From assembly GCA_918807975.1 (NCBI GenBank), contig OU964924.1, forward strand, positions 6,584,501-6,648,500: a DNA stretch of 64,000 nucleotides. Reading direction: 5' to 3'. Numbering within the stretch: position 1 is the first letter of the stretch; every line of letters begins with the position of its first letter. This DNA comes from Aplidium turbinatum (taxonomy: Eukaryota; Chordata; Ascidiacea; Aplousobranchia; Polyclinidae). Below the pieces are notes generated by a model, which was given only the letters and a program-made list of their open reading frames with translations, did no database searches and had not been told where the DNA came from. A program made the position numbers and the translations under genes. Shown in pieces: positions 24,001 to 39,000 of this stretch.

Positions 24001-27000
24001 CGGGGGCGAGGCACGAAATATCCCTCAACACGTAGTCTACTTTCACTTTCCCCGTACTCTCATCATAGTTGCAGACGGCAACTTTAGCTCTACGAACCAC
24101 AGGCTTCCCTTTCCTAATTTGTGGAACCACCTCATGCACCCTCCCAAGTTGATACTTCCCACGTTTACCAATGTCTTGGAGAGAGCCCACCACTACAAGT
24201 TGACCAGGCTCCAAATTCTCGGCCATTTTTAACCATTTTTTCCGGCCCTGAAGCCCTGGCAAGTAAATATCTATCCATTTGCTCCAAAACTGCTGAGAAG
24301 TGACAAATTGAACCGATAATCCCTTCTTAGTTGGTCACGATCATGTGGTTTCCCAACAGCACAGTATGGGTCTAAGTATGGGGTCAAAAGTGAAGCAGGG
24401 GTGATAATAATAATAATAACAATATTTATATAGCGCCACATCCACAGTCAAACTATGCTCCTGGGCGCTGTACATGACAATGGTGATAATTAATACGGTA
24501 TATTCAGTCATAATGTTCATTGAAATAGAACGTTTTCAAGCGAGCTTTGAATTCATTTAAATTTTCAGCTTCTTTCACACAAATAGGCAAACAGTTTCAG
24601 CAACTGGCAGCAACAACTGGGAAGGTACGATTTCCATATTGTGTCTTACATGAAGAGTTGCACAAGAGCAATTGATGCTGAGAACGCAAAGTTCTGGCAG
24701 GTTTATAATGAACAAGCAAAGTGTCCAGATAGTTCGGAGCAAAACCATGGAAAACTTTATAAATTAATAAACATATTTTGAAGCGAATACGGTACAACAC
24801 TGGAAGCCAATGCAGGGATTTTAGTATAGGAGTGATATGCTCACGTTTACGTGTTAAAGTATTTAGCCGAGCAGCAGCATTCTGAACTCTTTGAAGACGC
24901 AAAATAGTACAATGTGGAATGTTATTTAACAATGAATTTGAATAATCAAGCCTGGATGTCACAAGTGCATGAGTTAAAGTTTTACAAGCATCAACATTAA
25001 TAAACTGTCTGATGGAACCAATATTTCTAAGATGAAAAAAGCAAGATTTAACAGTGGAACTGACAAAGTTTTCTAAACACAAATGTTGATTTAATGTTAC
25101 ACCAAGCAATTTAATTGAGTTAGAAGAAGAAAGATTGATATTACTCAGGGTAAGGGTCATGTCATTAAACTTTGAAATACACCGTTTCGGAGAAAATACA
25201 ATAAACTCACATTTTTCTTGATTCAGTTTCAACATATTATAAGACATCCAATTTGAGATATCAACCATACATTTTTGGAATTTTGACTTAATACAACACA
25301 ATGAATCTTCATCAGTAACACGCAAATACAATTGTATATCATCAGCATATGAGTGGTATGAAAGCCCACGTCGCTTTATGATGTAAAACAGAGGTTTTAT
25401 GTAGAGGCAAAACAGGACAGGGCCGAGAACAGAACCCTGAGCAACTACAGAAGAAAGAAATGTTGCAGAAGACATTGAGTTGTCAATTGCTACAGATTGA
25501 GTTCGATCATAAAGATAAGAAGAGAACCAGTCAAGTGCCATTCCTGTAATGCCAAAATCTGATTTGAGACGATTTAGAAGAATTTTGTGATCAATGGTAT
25601 CAAAAGCAGCTGATAGATCAAGAGAAAGTAGAACAACGCTGTGATTACAGTCAAGTAGGCTACGGTAGCAATATCATTATGGATTTTTAGTAAAGCTGTT
25701 TCTGTGGAGTGATGTTGACGATAAGCAGATTGATTGATATCAAATAAATTTTGCACGTTTAAGAAATCATTTAACTGTCTGCCAACTACTTTTTCCAATA
25801 TTTTTGACACAAAAGATAGATTGGACACAGGGCGATAGTTCTTGAACTCTTCTTTGTCTAGACTAGGCTTTTTTAAGTGTGGACGAACAACGGCATGTTA
25901 AGTTTTGGGGGAACAAGACCACTTGTCAAGGATTTTTTTATGATGGAGGTCAGAATAGACAGAAAAGTTGATGAATGCTTTTTGAGGAGCCATGAGGGTA
26001 CTGGATCCAGTTCACAAGATGCAGATGATAATGCAGTTAAAATGTTAAGAATTTCAGTCTTGTCCATTTCAAAAAACAACTAGAAAATGAAAAATCGATG
26101 TGATTATAGTTACAAGGATCTGCTGACTGAGTTCCTCCAGTTATATGGTCAAGACATGGAAGAGTATTCCTAATTAAACTAATTTTGTTTGAAAAGTATG
26201 GGTTAAATGATTCAGCAATGTCTTGAGCAGACTTTCCAGTTGGATGAACATTTCTGTTATCTTTGCCCATCAATGTTTTAGAAAATTTGAAGAATTGTTT
26301 TGGAGTTTTGCTTTCACTGATTTGCTTAAGATAGTAATTTTTCTTGGCCTTAAGTACTAACATGTTCACATATTTGCATTGTTTTTTTGTAAATATCTCG
26401 ATGAATAGATAATTTAGTTTTTCTCCATTTGTGTTCAAGCTTTTTTCGAATTTGTTTTTTTTTTCTTGAGTTCCATAGTAAACCAGAGAGATTTTGTTCT
26501 GAGTGTGAGCAATTGGGAGCAGATGGGAGCATGATCATTAGAAATAGATTTAAGAGTTGAATTATACAATTTTACAAGTTCTTCACAAGAACAGTTCAAT
26601 TTTAAAGATTGAAAAGCAAGACAAACATCAGAAGCAAAATCTATATCAATAATGTTCTTCCATTTGCGAAATTTTACTTGCTTCTTGGGACGAGGTGGTT
26701 TGTATAGATTTGTTTTTAATATTAATGCAAAATGGTCAGAAGAGAAAATACCCTGAACATTGGTCAGACATGGATCAATGACTAGTGGTTTATCAACAAC
26801 AATGTTTGTATGACATCGCACTAACATGAAGTCTAGTGTGTGACCTTTTGCATGAGTTGGATCATTCATCAATTGTTTCAAACCAAATGTAGATGAAATA
26901 TTGTTAAATTGTGCACAACATCCACTGAACCAATATTATCAAGATGCAAATTTATATCTCCAGTAACAATAATTTCATTATTACATAAAGACAATTGTTC

Positions 27001-30000
27001 CAAATAGTTAAACCACTCATTAAAAAATATGCTTGTTTTAAATCCATTCTTTATGGAGGGAGGAGGTCGATAAATTACACAAATTAATACTGAAATATTA
27101 CCATGCTTTGAAATACATTCCATATGTTCAAACTGAGAAAACTGATAGCTAGCAAAAATTTGACTCTTGTCAAGTTTGGCAGAGACATTGTACAAGAAAC
27201 CTACACCACCACCACGCTTTCCTTGAGATCTGGGAACATGCAAAATGTCATAACCTTTAGCAGTGATGTTACTTAACACATGACCATCTATTGAACTTCC
27301 TAACCAAGTTTCAGTCAGGGCACACACATCAATTTTAGAGTCAAAAATAAAGTCAGTTAAGGCAAGTGATTTATTATTGATTGATCTTATATTTAAACAT
27401 CCAATAATTAAGGGGGAGTGAAATTTACTAGAAGTGGGAAAACGTTGGACTGGAATTAGATTAGTTAAGTTCAAGTCACTTTGTTTTCGATGAGAAGTTA
27501 TAGGCCTACCAGATGACTTTGTGCACACAACTGAAATTGGTCTTCTGAAACACTTTCCTGCTTTCTTTCCCCTCCTGGTTGGCTTAATCCTGTTGATTTT
27601 CAATTTTAATAACTCATTCCAAGCTGTTTTCTCTAAACTGTACTCTCCATTTGATAGATTTTTTACTTGTAACAAACTGCATCCTGAAGAAGTATACTGC
27701 TGCTTTCTTGATTTTAATTTTCCATGCTCAAGGTCTGCTGCAGCCATAAGATAGCGCAAAAACAGAAACCAAAAGTTAAGTCCAAGAAATCCATAGGATT
27801 TTTCAGAGCAGCTTCATAAACTTTAACATTTTAAACCACACTACATTACATTATTTAATTCCTTAAACCTTATTCAAATAGAATTAAATGATGACAGTAA
27901 AATCCCTAGGGTCGTCACTTAAAGGTACCAAAGGGCGTTCGTTTACGATCCGAACGGCACTGCCTGTGTACGTAAGCAGTTCAATAAAATTGGGCTTGCG
28001 TATTGAAGTGTCCAAAATGTAAAAAAAGTACTTGGTCATATCGGCCACGAAACCGAATCTACCAAGCCGAAATCTAGCCAAGACATCTACCAGAAGGTTT
28101 AACAAGTCAGGACCCGAAAACATTACATCATTAACACAAGTTCCTCGAAATTCAGACTTGCCATCGTAAACAATACGCTTGTTTGATTGTGACGTCACAA
28201 AGTATGGTAAATACCACTCAAATCCCTTTGCATTTTCTGCTTCACCAGCACGCTCAATATAGCCATTAGATTTAAGATCTTTCATGGTGTCAGTAAGGAA
28301 ATCACGAAGTTCAGGTTGTTTTAAAGCCTTCTTCCTTAAAGCAGCAGCTCTATCTGACGCCAACACAAAATTGTTAGGTAAATCAATATCTTCTTTCAAT
28401 GGTACAGGTATCTCAAATCGACCATCTTTCAACTCAATATTCGGTTCAACAAGTTCTCTAGCCAAAATGTCATTGCGAGACAATTCACAGGTTTCATTTT
28501 GCAAGGTCAAATCCTGAATGACTTTATTCAGGTCTGCTATTTCTCACGAGACTCAATTTTACGTTGAAAGCCAGAGATGACATCCGACTCTGACGACGTC
28601 TGCACTCTGCACACGTTAGCAACGCTTTAATCTAAGGGTGACTTACCACCACAAGCCAACCAACCGAGAGGAGTGAGTAAAGCATGCGGTTCACTACGAT
28701 TTTCACCAACACGCTCTTCTTTAGCACACATCACATAAGCGTTGTCGTTGCCAATCAGTACATCTACAGTACTACAATCATTCAAATGAAGCATATTCAC
28801 GTCATGAAATTGACGGAAACCACTTAAATCCTGCTTATGCGGTAAAGTTTTAACATCGTCAGCCAAAGCTGGGTTAACCACCGAAGTTATATCACAAAAC
28901 AGTTCATCCGTCTCTAACGACTGGATGTTGAGTTTAACAAGGTTAGCACAAGTAGGTTTCTGACCAGCCAGAGTATCCATTTTAAACGACGCTTTATCAT
29001 ACAATTTAACGCCAAGTTTGCAGACCAAATCACTCGAAACAAAAGTCAACTGCGAACCAGGATCATGCTGACAATACACCAACTTCGATTTACCAGTCAT
29101 TGGATTCAAAACACGAGCAGCAGTAACGCGGTTAAAGGCTGCTTTAACATTTCCAATCTTAACATTACGCACAGGAACTCTGGCACCAGCATCATCTTTA
29201 CCGACCGAATCCAGAGAATCACGTGACGTCACATAAAAATCATGCAGAAGAAAAAGGTGTTTCCTATCGTTGTTAGGCCCACATTGACGACAGTTATTTG
29301 CATGATTACAGTCCCTAACCATATGCTGATGCAAACAATTCAAGCATTTGCCAGCTTTCACAATGACATCTCTCCGATCTTTAGGTGTCAAGCGCAAAAA
29401 ATCTCTACAATTAGACAAAAAATGATATTCAACTTGACCACGTGACGAACAATAAAAACATGCCGGTATGTCACTACGTCTGGTCACACCACCGCGCGGT
29501 ACGCCAACAGCAGTCGAGTACTGCAAACTCCCTGAAATCACATTATGATGGGGTTTTACCGACGTCTGCCTAACCGGACATGAAGGCAATTTTCCTTTGC
29601 CAGACTTTTTAAAATGCTGCGACTCACCAGAATCGCCCATTAGCATAATAGCAAAAACAGTTGACTTGCCTCAGTATACCTAGTATAAAGGTATATACTC
29701 AGTATAAAGGTAACCTAGTAAATAGTCACCAGAAGAACGCAAGTTACTTTAATTATTCACGGCAATATTAAGTAAACCAGCTGATAGCCGCGCTATTTTC
29801 AACGAGGTCTTCCCGTTATAAGATCAATTATGATTCAACAGAACGCATTGTTTTGTTCGCAATGTGTTAGAATTAAATCGAAAACCGATAAAAGAAAAGG
29901 TGTTTAATGGTCTTGGTCGCAGATTCAGCTTGCATTAACGACGTCTCTTACCGCTATTATCACCTCAGAGCCAACCTGACATCTCACGAGACAAAACAGC

Positions 30001-33000
30001 AGAAAGAGCTGTTTTAAGAGATCATTTTTTTTATTTTTACATGTAGGATATAATCGTTCTTACTACGTAACATTCCATGATCTTTGAAGTCGATGTCAAG
30101 TTTGTATCACTGCAAATAAACGTATTTAAAACTTTTACTTCGGCCGACGTCATTTCACACTCCGTAATTTACGTCGGCAATGATTTTGCCGCATGAAAAA
30201 ATACGTTCATTTTGAAAACTGCCGAGCTGGAAACAACAGCTTGTCCGTGTATAAGTTGAACCTGTCTTTTTGAGGTGAAAATTACTTGCGAACATCTTGA
30301 CCTATACTTGAGTATATACGGTATTCCATAAAAGACTATAAAGACTTTCGATAAAAAACCGTTGTTAACGCTTTGAAGGCAAGTAATTAGCAAAACGAGC
30401 GAAACGAGGTTAATAAAACAGATAGCGGGTTTCCATTCTGCTTGTGATCATGACTTTTTGCGTTTTATTTCGATAACTTCACTGTATCATTGATCGTTGT
30501 TATTCACTCGCACGAAAAGGTAATGAATCGGCTTGTTTTCCAACTGTTTCAATTATGAGCTAACAAAATCAAATTTTTACGACTAGGCGTACTGCTTGCG
30601 TAAAACTAATCGTTTCCAGCAGCGGTTCTAATAAATTAGGTTTGCGACCTAGGTGTCAATATAAAAAAAACAATAAGCTTAATCAAAGACTATTTTAATT
30701 GAGTAAAATAACGTTATGGTCTGGGGGGGTTTTTCGGTCATTTATCTGTCATTGACCGATTTTTTAGCAAAATGTCCGAAAAAAATATAGTCAATTCGGT
30801 CAAAATGTCCGAAAAAAAAAACAACATTTCTCAGCAAAACTTAATGTTGTAGCTAGTCAGGAAGTGCAAATTTTTGTTTGTATCTGCTACTTGAAAAGAA
30901 ATATTTTCATCAGAAGAAATGACCAAAATAAATAAAAAATGACCGAATTTTTTCAAGTCATTTCGGGCAAATGACTGAAAAGTCTCAGCGAAAAAAAAAA
31001 CAGGTTATGGTTATGACGTCATCACCTACTCGCCCCCCAAAGTTTTTTGAAAAGTCGGCGCCTATGATCTTTCTGTCATTTTTTTTGTATAGATCACTAA
31101 ATGTTATTGTTTGGTTAAGCTGAGTCAATTGTGAAATGATTTTAATGCAGCTGTTTTTATTTTTTCTATTTATTGCGTTTGCATTTTTATTACTTTTTAG
31201 AGCAGTCATAAACACTGTAAGAAGTTTGATTTAAAATCAGTTTGTGGATAAGACTGGTATTGGCACAATGTTAAAAGCACATGGATAGATAAAATTACTT
31301 CATAATAATAGATATATACGGACAAGCATATAATCTAAGTTAAATGATAAACTTCAACTTTGTTTGCATGAGTTCACATCGTTCAGTAGACATGATGATT
31401 TAATTGTATTTTGAACTCAATTTAGCAAGTTTTTCAAAGCATATTGTACGGTATGTTACAGTTAGTAAAATTGTTGCAAAGCAATTTTTATTTTCAAGGT
31501 ATCCTCATTTGAAATCTAACGACTTCTGGATAACTGGAGAATCATATGCTGGCCACTACATTCCCACATTAGCTGCCAAGATAATCGAGCACAATCATCA
31601 GGTTTCATCAAAAGATGATGCGATCAATCTGAAAGGATTGATGATAGGTTGGTGGTTTGTCCTTATTATGTCCGATTGAAATCTTCAATATATTGTTACG
31701 ATTGATTGATTGAATTTATCTTTATCCTCGGACTGGAAAAGCTTTGAGAGCTTAATTTTAGCAGTGCTACATACTTTTAAAGGCTTTGAACCACTTACAC
31801 AGGGTCGATCACCAAGATTGACGGAATAGAGTTTCCGATAGTTGAAGTAATGTTGCCGAAGAATTATTCCATCCACAAGATGCTGCTGAATGGGGAGCAG
31901 TCGTTGTATGCGTTGCTCAAGCACACAATCTGAGAGCCGAACTAGCGCCGCTTGATCTTGAGTCGGGCGCGTAACCACTGACCACTGAGCTAACGGGGCA
32001 GAAAAACTAATTGTAATTTTAAAAAAAATTTTGACGCCACTTAATTCAATGATAAAATTTGCACTTGAAGTGATACGGTATAGCCTATGTTTCAGGAATG
32101 CTGGAGCAAGTTTTCAGACTTCAGTATATGTGTTTTCAATATTCAGACTTCATGATATGTAGTACAGTTGAATTTGTTAATGCAAAGTGAAATTCTTATT
32201 TTTTGTCAACTTATAAAGTGGAATTATTTCATTTTGTATGATAAAGATCAATCAATTAAACTACCATTTCTTATGGCTAAGGCTTTTAATTTGTTACTTA
32301 GTCAGATTTATAAATATGTTCGTGAATATTGTATTTAATTTGGAATTGTGACTGTATTGTAATGCAGATTAAAAATTTGTCTATCTAACATTTCTTATTG
32401 CTAAGACTTTTAATTTGTTACTTAGTCAGATTTATAAATATGTTTGTGAATATTGTATTTAATTTGGAATTGTGACTGTATTGTAATGCAGATTAAAAAT
32501 TTGTCTATCTAACATTTCTTATTGCTAAGGCTTTTAATTTGTTACTTAGTCAGATTTATAAATATGTTTGTGAATATTGTATTTAATTTGGAATTGTGAC
32601 TGTATTGTAATGCAGATTAAAAATTTGTCTATGGTCTAATTGTGAATGTGAATACCATTACTTGTTTTACAATTTGCTTTTTGAATCATACAATATTATA
32701 GTTAAACAATGAATACTATTAATACTACAAAAAGTGCTCAATGCCAAGCAAAAAAAAACAAGCAGAGCAAATTACATCAAATATAATATAGTTATTACTT
32801 TCTAAATTCTAAAACTTCTACAGCATGTTTCACCTTAAAAGAGTGATCATGAAAAGGTCCTAAAAAAATACTAAAAAATAAATGTTAGATTAAAAATTAA
32901 TTAATTCCTATTTTTTTAATTAATAAATAAAAAAACAGAAAAAAATGTTAAGATTATAATTATATTTTTATGGAAATAAGATTGCCATTTTTTTTCGATT

Positions 33001-36000
33001 CACAGGCAATGGGTTAACTGTTGGAACGATAGATTTTGGTGCAACCGTTGATTACTACTTTGATCATCAACTGATATCGATACCAACTTATGCCGGTTTA
33101 AAGTTACACTGCAATTTGACTATGAGAGACCCACCTGCTCACCGTGAGATTAGTCCCATCAAGTGTGCAGTTTATCAACGAATTGCTGCTGAAAATATTG
33201 GCCCTATCAATACCTATGCAATATATGCTGATGTGTGCCCATCCGATCGAAGATACAGTTATTCAAATGGTGAAGCTTTGCTCAAGTATTTGGCTCATTC
33301 CAACTCAGAAATGTCAGCATTTGCAAGAGGAGTTTTACAGCAGATGATACTCAGTGCTCCTTATTATCCATGCCAAGGCGTTTATATACCAAAGTATTTG
33401 AATGATCCTGCAGTACAGGTAAACTATAGTGGTCTTTTCCTTAAACTGATTAAACTTTAAACTCTTGAACTTAAGTTTCTTACACACATGACAACCATGT
33501 AAAGATTGATTGATTGTGGGCACTTTTATTCTTGGACTGAGAAAGCTTTTTTTAGAGCTTAATCCTGACAGTTTCACATACTTGCAGAGACTTTGAACCA
33601 CTGACGCAAGCCCGCTTACTGAGGTCGACAGAATGAAGTTTCCTATTATTAAAGTCTTGTTGTCTATTAATTAATAATTATTCCACCCACTAGGCGCCGT
33701 CGAATGGAGAGCTGTTCTAAGATGTGTTGTTCAAGTACACAGTACACACCCCGAGTGTGCAGGTGGGGTGACTGGGGTGTGGTGCTTGATCCCCCACGGG
33801 GTGTGCCACTTGATCTAGCAGTTTCTTTGTTTGTAAAGTCAGGCGCTTGACCAGCTCAGTTTGGCCGACAAAAATAATATTTTTTGATAATATTCAATTC
33901 ATATAGGTTATTTTTATTTTGTAATTTTTCAAAGAAAGTAATATTTTTTCACTTCGTAAAACGAACGTTTTTGAGACAAAATGTAACAGATTTTGTACAT
34001 GTAATTGTTGCACGATTTAATAAGTGAGCCTTCATGAAATTTTGTGGATAATTCAACAAAAAACATTCAATAAAGGTTTACTATTCAAGAGCGATTGATA
34101 ACGCAGGTGCAACAGGCTTAATAAGCTTCTAATTTGTAATCAGGACTTGTTTGCTGGATAAGTCTCTATCGATTATAAACAATCTCGTCTCTAGTATTTC
34201 TTATGAAGTGCAATTTAAATCACTGTTTTAAATGCCCGACTATAGCAGTCGAAACCATTTGCAGTTTGTTTTCTTTTTTGCCTCATAGCAAATGCAGTGT
34301 TGTTGCTTATTTTTGCGTGATCATGACTCATCAAGGCAACGTCACTTCCAAAGAATGCGTTATAGTTGTGAAGTTACATTTGATCAAAATAACATTTAAC
34401 CGAAAATGACCCAACGAGTTTCTTTGTTCAAATCAGTTTGATCAATGAGCAGCTTATTGAAAGCTGTAAATCGGGACCGTGGTTTTTGAGTTGGATACGG
34501 AAGTTAATGTTGTTGAAAATGGATTCTTTCGTATTTGAATACCGTAGATTTTGTGAATTTTTGTGAAGGCGATCTAGCAAATTGCCATTTTGGTTTATCA
34601 AGAAAATTTAACTTTTAGACCTTTTTCAAGCTTCAAATCAATTGTACTTGTGGAACCGCTCTTACCGAATCGTTCCTATGTATAGAGAGTGTTGTTAAGA
34701 GTGTGACATTTTTTCGGAGATACTGTTTCACTTTTTTTCTGAAGATTATTACAGTAGAATTCGCCTATAACGGCTTCGTTTATAACGTCAATTCGCCTAT
34801 TACGTCACATTTCGCTCGGTCCCGGCAGAATTCCTATCTTTTACATACATTGTAGTTCGGCTACAACAGCATCTCCTATAACGTCAATTCGCATGTAACA
34901 GCACCCTTTATTGGTTCCCAGATGTCTTTTGTTCGTTTATAACGTCACTTTAAGCCATCACCTTCACTACGAACGGTCAGTCTTTTAATCCAGTTAGCGC
35001 TGCTGCTTGCAAAATGTCTTCCCTTTATTTTTCGCTACGTCGTTCTCAGCAGGGACTTTCTTTAACTGAATTAACTTTTTCCCGCGTGAAAAACTATCAC
35101 ATGTACAAAGCAGCTCTACAGCTGACCTTTAAACAACTCAAAGCAACAGTTGTACAATGTACGTGCAGTAGGCTACTGTATAAACTAATTAACTTTTTTT
35201 TCCCGCGTGAAAAACTATCACGTGTAAAAAGCAGCTCTACAGCTGTGTCAAAACCGAAACAGCTCAAGATCAATGCCTTTTTTTGCGAATAAACAATGAA
35301 CTTCTCTACTACTGTAGCCTATATAACGAGCTGTAGGCCTATTGCGCAAATTTCCTGTACCTTTCGCTGTAGGTTATTTTTTTTAAACAATTTCTTTGTT
35401 TACTGTATTTTCTGCGTGCCTTTTGTCAGTTTAGTGGTAGGCTACACGGTAACCCTGATTGGATTATACACCTCTTTCTTTAATCAAAAGACAGTTAGAG
35501 CTTCGGTAGAGAGTTTGTCTTGTTGAACCATAGGCATACGAAGCCGAGCAACGTGATCAAGTTTAACATCTTCAAGTTTATTACATTTACATAAACATAA
35601 AACTACGCAACAAATTAAGTATCGAACGTTTTCGACATCACAAGATGTCCTCTTCAGGAATAATATACATACAAATTAACTACATCTGAAAAAAATACAA
35701 TGGTTAACTAAATCTATAAACAGAAAAGACAAAAACTGCACAGTACTTCTGACTAGCTCAAACTCAACGACATAGGCTCCACGAGAATCAAAGGTAACTG
35801 CATCAAAAGGTGTTAAACAGATCACATGATATGGTAGAAAGGGTATCAAATTAAGATCTTGAGTATCAAACTAAGATTTTGGAAGCCTTGTACATAAAAC
35901 GTCACAATCCACTTTTGAACAGACAATTGTATGCTTGCGGCTCGTCTTTCTTGCTCTCTGTATTTTAAAATTAGTTTTTTCGCACCTTGCCTTTCTACCA

Positions 36001-39000
36001 TATCATGTGATCTGTTTAACACCTTTTGATGCAGTTACCTTTGATTCTCGTGGAGCCTATGTCGTTGAGTTTGAGCTAGTCAGAAGTACTGTGCAGTTTT
36101 TGTCTTTTTCTGTTTGTAGATTTAGTTAACCATTGTATTTTTTTCAGATGTAGTTAATTTGTATGTATATTATTCCTGAAGAGGACATCTTGTGATGTCG
36201 AAAACGTTCGATACTTAATTTGTTGCGTAGTTTTATGTTTATGTAAATGTAATAAACTTGAAGATGCTAAACTTGATCACGTTGCTCGGCTTCGTATGCC
36301 TATGGTTCAAAAGACAGTTGTGGAATAGTTTGCGGTAGTTCGTCTATAACGTCAATTCGGCTATAACGTCAGTTTTTGCAAATCCCCTAGAGGTGCCGTT
36401 ATAGACGAATTCTACTGTATTAAAAACCTGTTTTTGTGTTACTTCAGTGTTTCGTCAGATATTTACTTCAGTAATAATCTACTTGTCATAATTGCTTCAT
36501 ATGTGTAAGCTATTCAAGCGTTTCTGTTTAAATAGTATGAGTATTGGTCTACTCTAGATTGATCATGTGTGACCTCTTACAATTTTTTTACATAACTCTT
36601 CAATGCCTTCATAGCAAATACTGCCAATGAAAAGTTCTGCGCTACCTAAGGTTTTATGTTATACAGTTGCAAAGTTTCATGTTAGACAATAGATTAGAAC
36701 AGATTGTTGTATTTGAATAAGTTTACGCCAATGTCAAAACAGAACACGTGCAACAATCTAACCTCATCATCAAAATATTTGTTTTAAAGTTGTTTTTTTT
36801 TATATGAGTTCCCTTTTATCAGCGTTGAATAAATATTATTTTATACACACTCTTAATTTTTGCAGAAAGCAATCCACGCAGAAAAAAGCGAATGGGTTGA
36901 CTGTTCTACCAGCCTAGATTATGATGGAAATGACTGCATGACTTCCATGTTGCCGATATACAGAGATATTCTTATTCCAGAAAAGATAAGAATCTTAATT
37001 TATTCCGGTGACACAGACAGTGTCATTAGTACCACGGGTATGTTCAATTTTGTTTAGAGGGTATAAAACGTGTAAAGGCGAACCTACGCATGCCAAAACA
37101 CAGGAGTTGAAACAAACAATGTAAAAATTTTGAGGCATTGTTGCGTGTAACTTACACGATTACACTCATGTGAGTATCCTAAAGTATTACTGTATCAAAA
37201 TTAATAATGGATTGGTATGGCGTGGATGTCGCTATTATGGCATCTAGACTGGAAGCCAAACGCTAGGCCTCATTTGCATGGTAAACAGGAATGCCATATT
37301 GGCGGTTTTACTGCCAAATTTTAGAACTTTGGCATTTTAAGATATTTTTGGCGTTTTTTTTTAATTTTTTTTTTTCTCAGCAATGTAAATAGTTTAAAAA
37401 ATTCTGTTTTATGTGCAGTAGCCTATTTACAAAATTTCAGGTTTGAAAAAGCAACTTTTCCCGAATCTCGATGATGCTTTTCATAATATTTCATATTGGA
37501 CTGATTTTATCAACAGCATGATTAGGTACTACCGGTGTCCGACGTTTTTTTCGTAAACAGTTGTTCGTAAACAATTGTTCGTAAAGTTAATTTTTCGTAA
37601 CACAATTCTTCGTAAAGCATTTCTTCGTGCGTGCAATCGACCGTAATACTAATCGTTCGTAAAACAGTTACAATTCTTTACGAACAATTAATTAGGACAG
37701 CGTATATGCTAGAGATGTGCTAGATGTGACGTGCTGTAGACAAGCAGACAGAGTGTAAAGTCCCTGATTCACAATGGCAGCGAAAAAGGAAAGCCAAACT
37801 TTTGTATTATTACAAAGATTATAGTGCACTTAACGCACAAGGACAAGAAATTACTTATTGGAAATTTAAGCATTTTCAAAGGAAATGTCCTGCACGAGTA
37901 ACAACAGGGGCGCCGAAACAATTTTTGACTGGGGGCGGCAGGATTATGTAAAAGGGCACTTTTGTTGCTGAGAGGCCAATTTTTATAAAACTTTTTAGAT
38001 AAGATATAGCGATAATGCTCATCTGTCAGCTCACTATCGAGTAATGATACAAGTGTCCGGTATACAAAGAAGAACATCATGCTATGTTATAATGATGTAA
38101 CCTATTGTGTTGCAGAATTTGTGCTGTAAATATTATTTTGAGCTTTTGATTGAAAGCTTTTGATTAACGATTTCAAAAATATTTTCATTGTCGAACATCT
38201 CGAAAACTAGAGCCAATTCGAAAAAACCAAGTGCATTTTCGGAATCAGGGGCCTTGAAATACTTTAAAATGACTCTTACCTTTATTTGTGCTAAAAAAAA
38301 ATTTGTTGGCCTGTGTTATAATTAGACTAAAAGCGAATAGCAGAAATTGTTATATTGCAAAATGTGCATTAGCTTACACGACTTTAAAAGGGCACTATTG
38401 CTCCCTGTCCCTCCATGATGCCCCCCCCTGCCCCCCGGTTCCGGCGCCCCTGAGTAACAACTGAAAAATTGCTCACAAACAATTGACCTATCACCTGTTT
38501 ACGAACAATTCACTATACGAACAATTGATGTATACGAATAAATGATTTACGAAGAATTGTTTTACGAAGAATTAATTTTACGAACAACTGTTTACGGACA
38601 ATTCACCTATAACCATTACTACCATAGCTTAAGGTGTTGCAACCGCGCCATGTTAATCTGAAAATGTATTGAAAAAACGTCAAGTTTCTAAGATTTGGCG
38701 TTAAAACCGCCAATATGGCAATGCTGTTTGCCATGCAAAATGAGGCCTAGCGTTTGGCTTCCAGCCCAGATGCTATTACAGCGACGCCCACGGGTATGGA
38801 TGCAGATTGGATAGCCTATGTATTTTTCTTCTGGCGCTGTTTAATGTATAGCAGAAGCCTTTACCTTTTCATAACACATAGAAATTGTAGTGAAATCGTA
38901 TTTACAAAACGTGCTGCTTTTGTTTCGTTAAAAAATTATAATATTTACGTACCAACAGCTGTGTTTTACGTACTTACGTACCAACTTTACGTACCAACTT

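Noticed and set aside
35014-35292. Possible transposase frame in the pogo-like element
   Set aside because: No helix-turn-helix or DDE motif can be read, and it contains an internal repeated segment.
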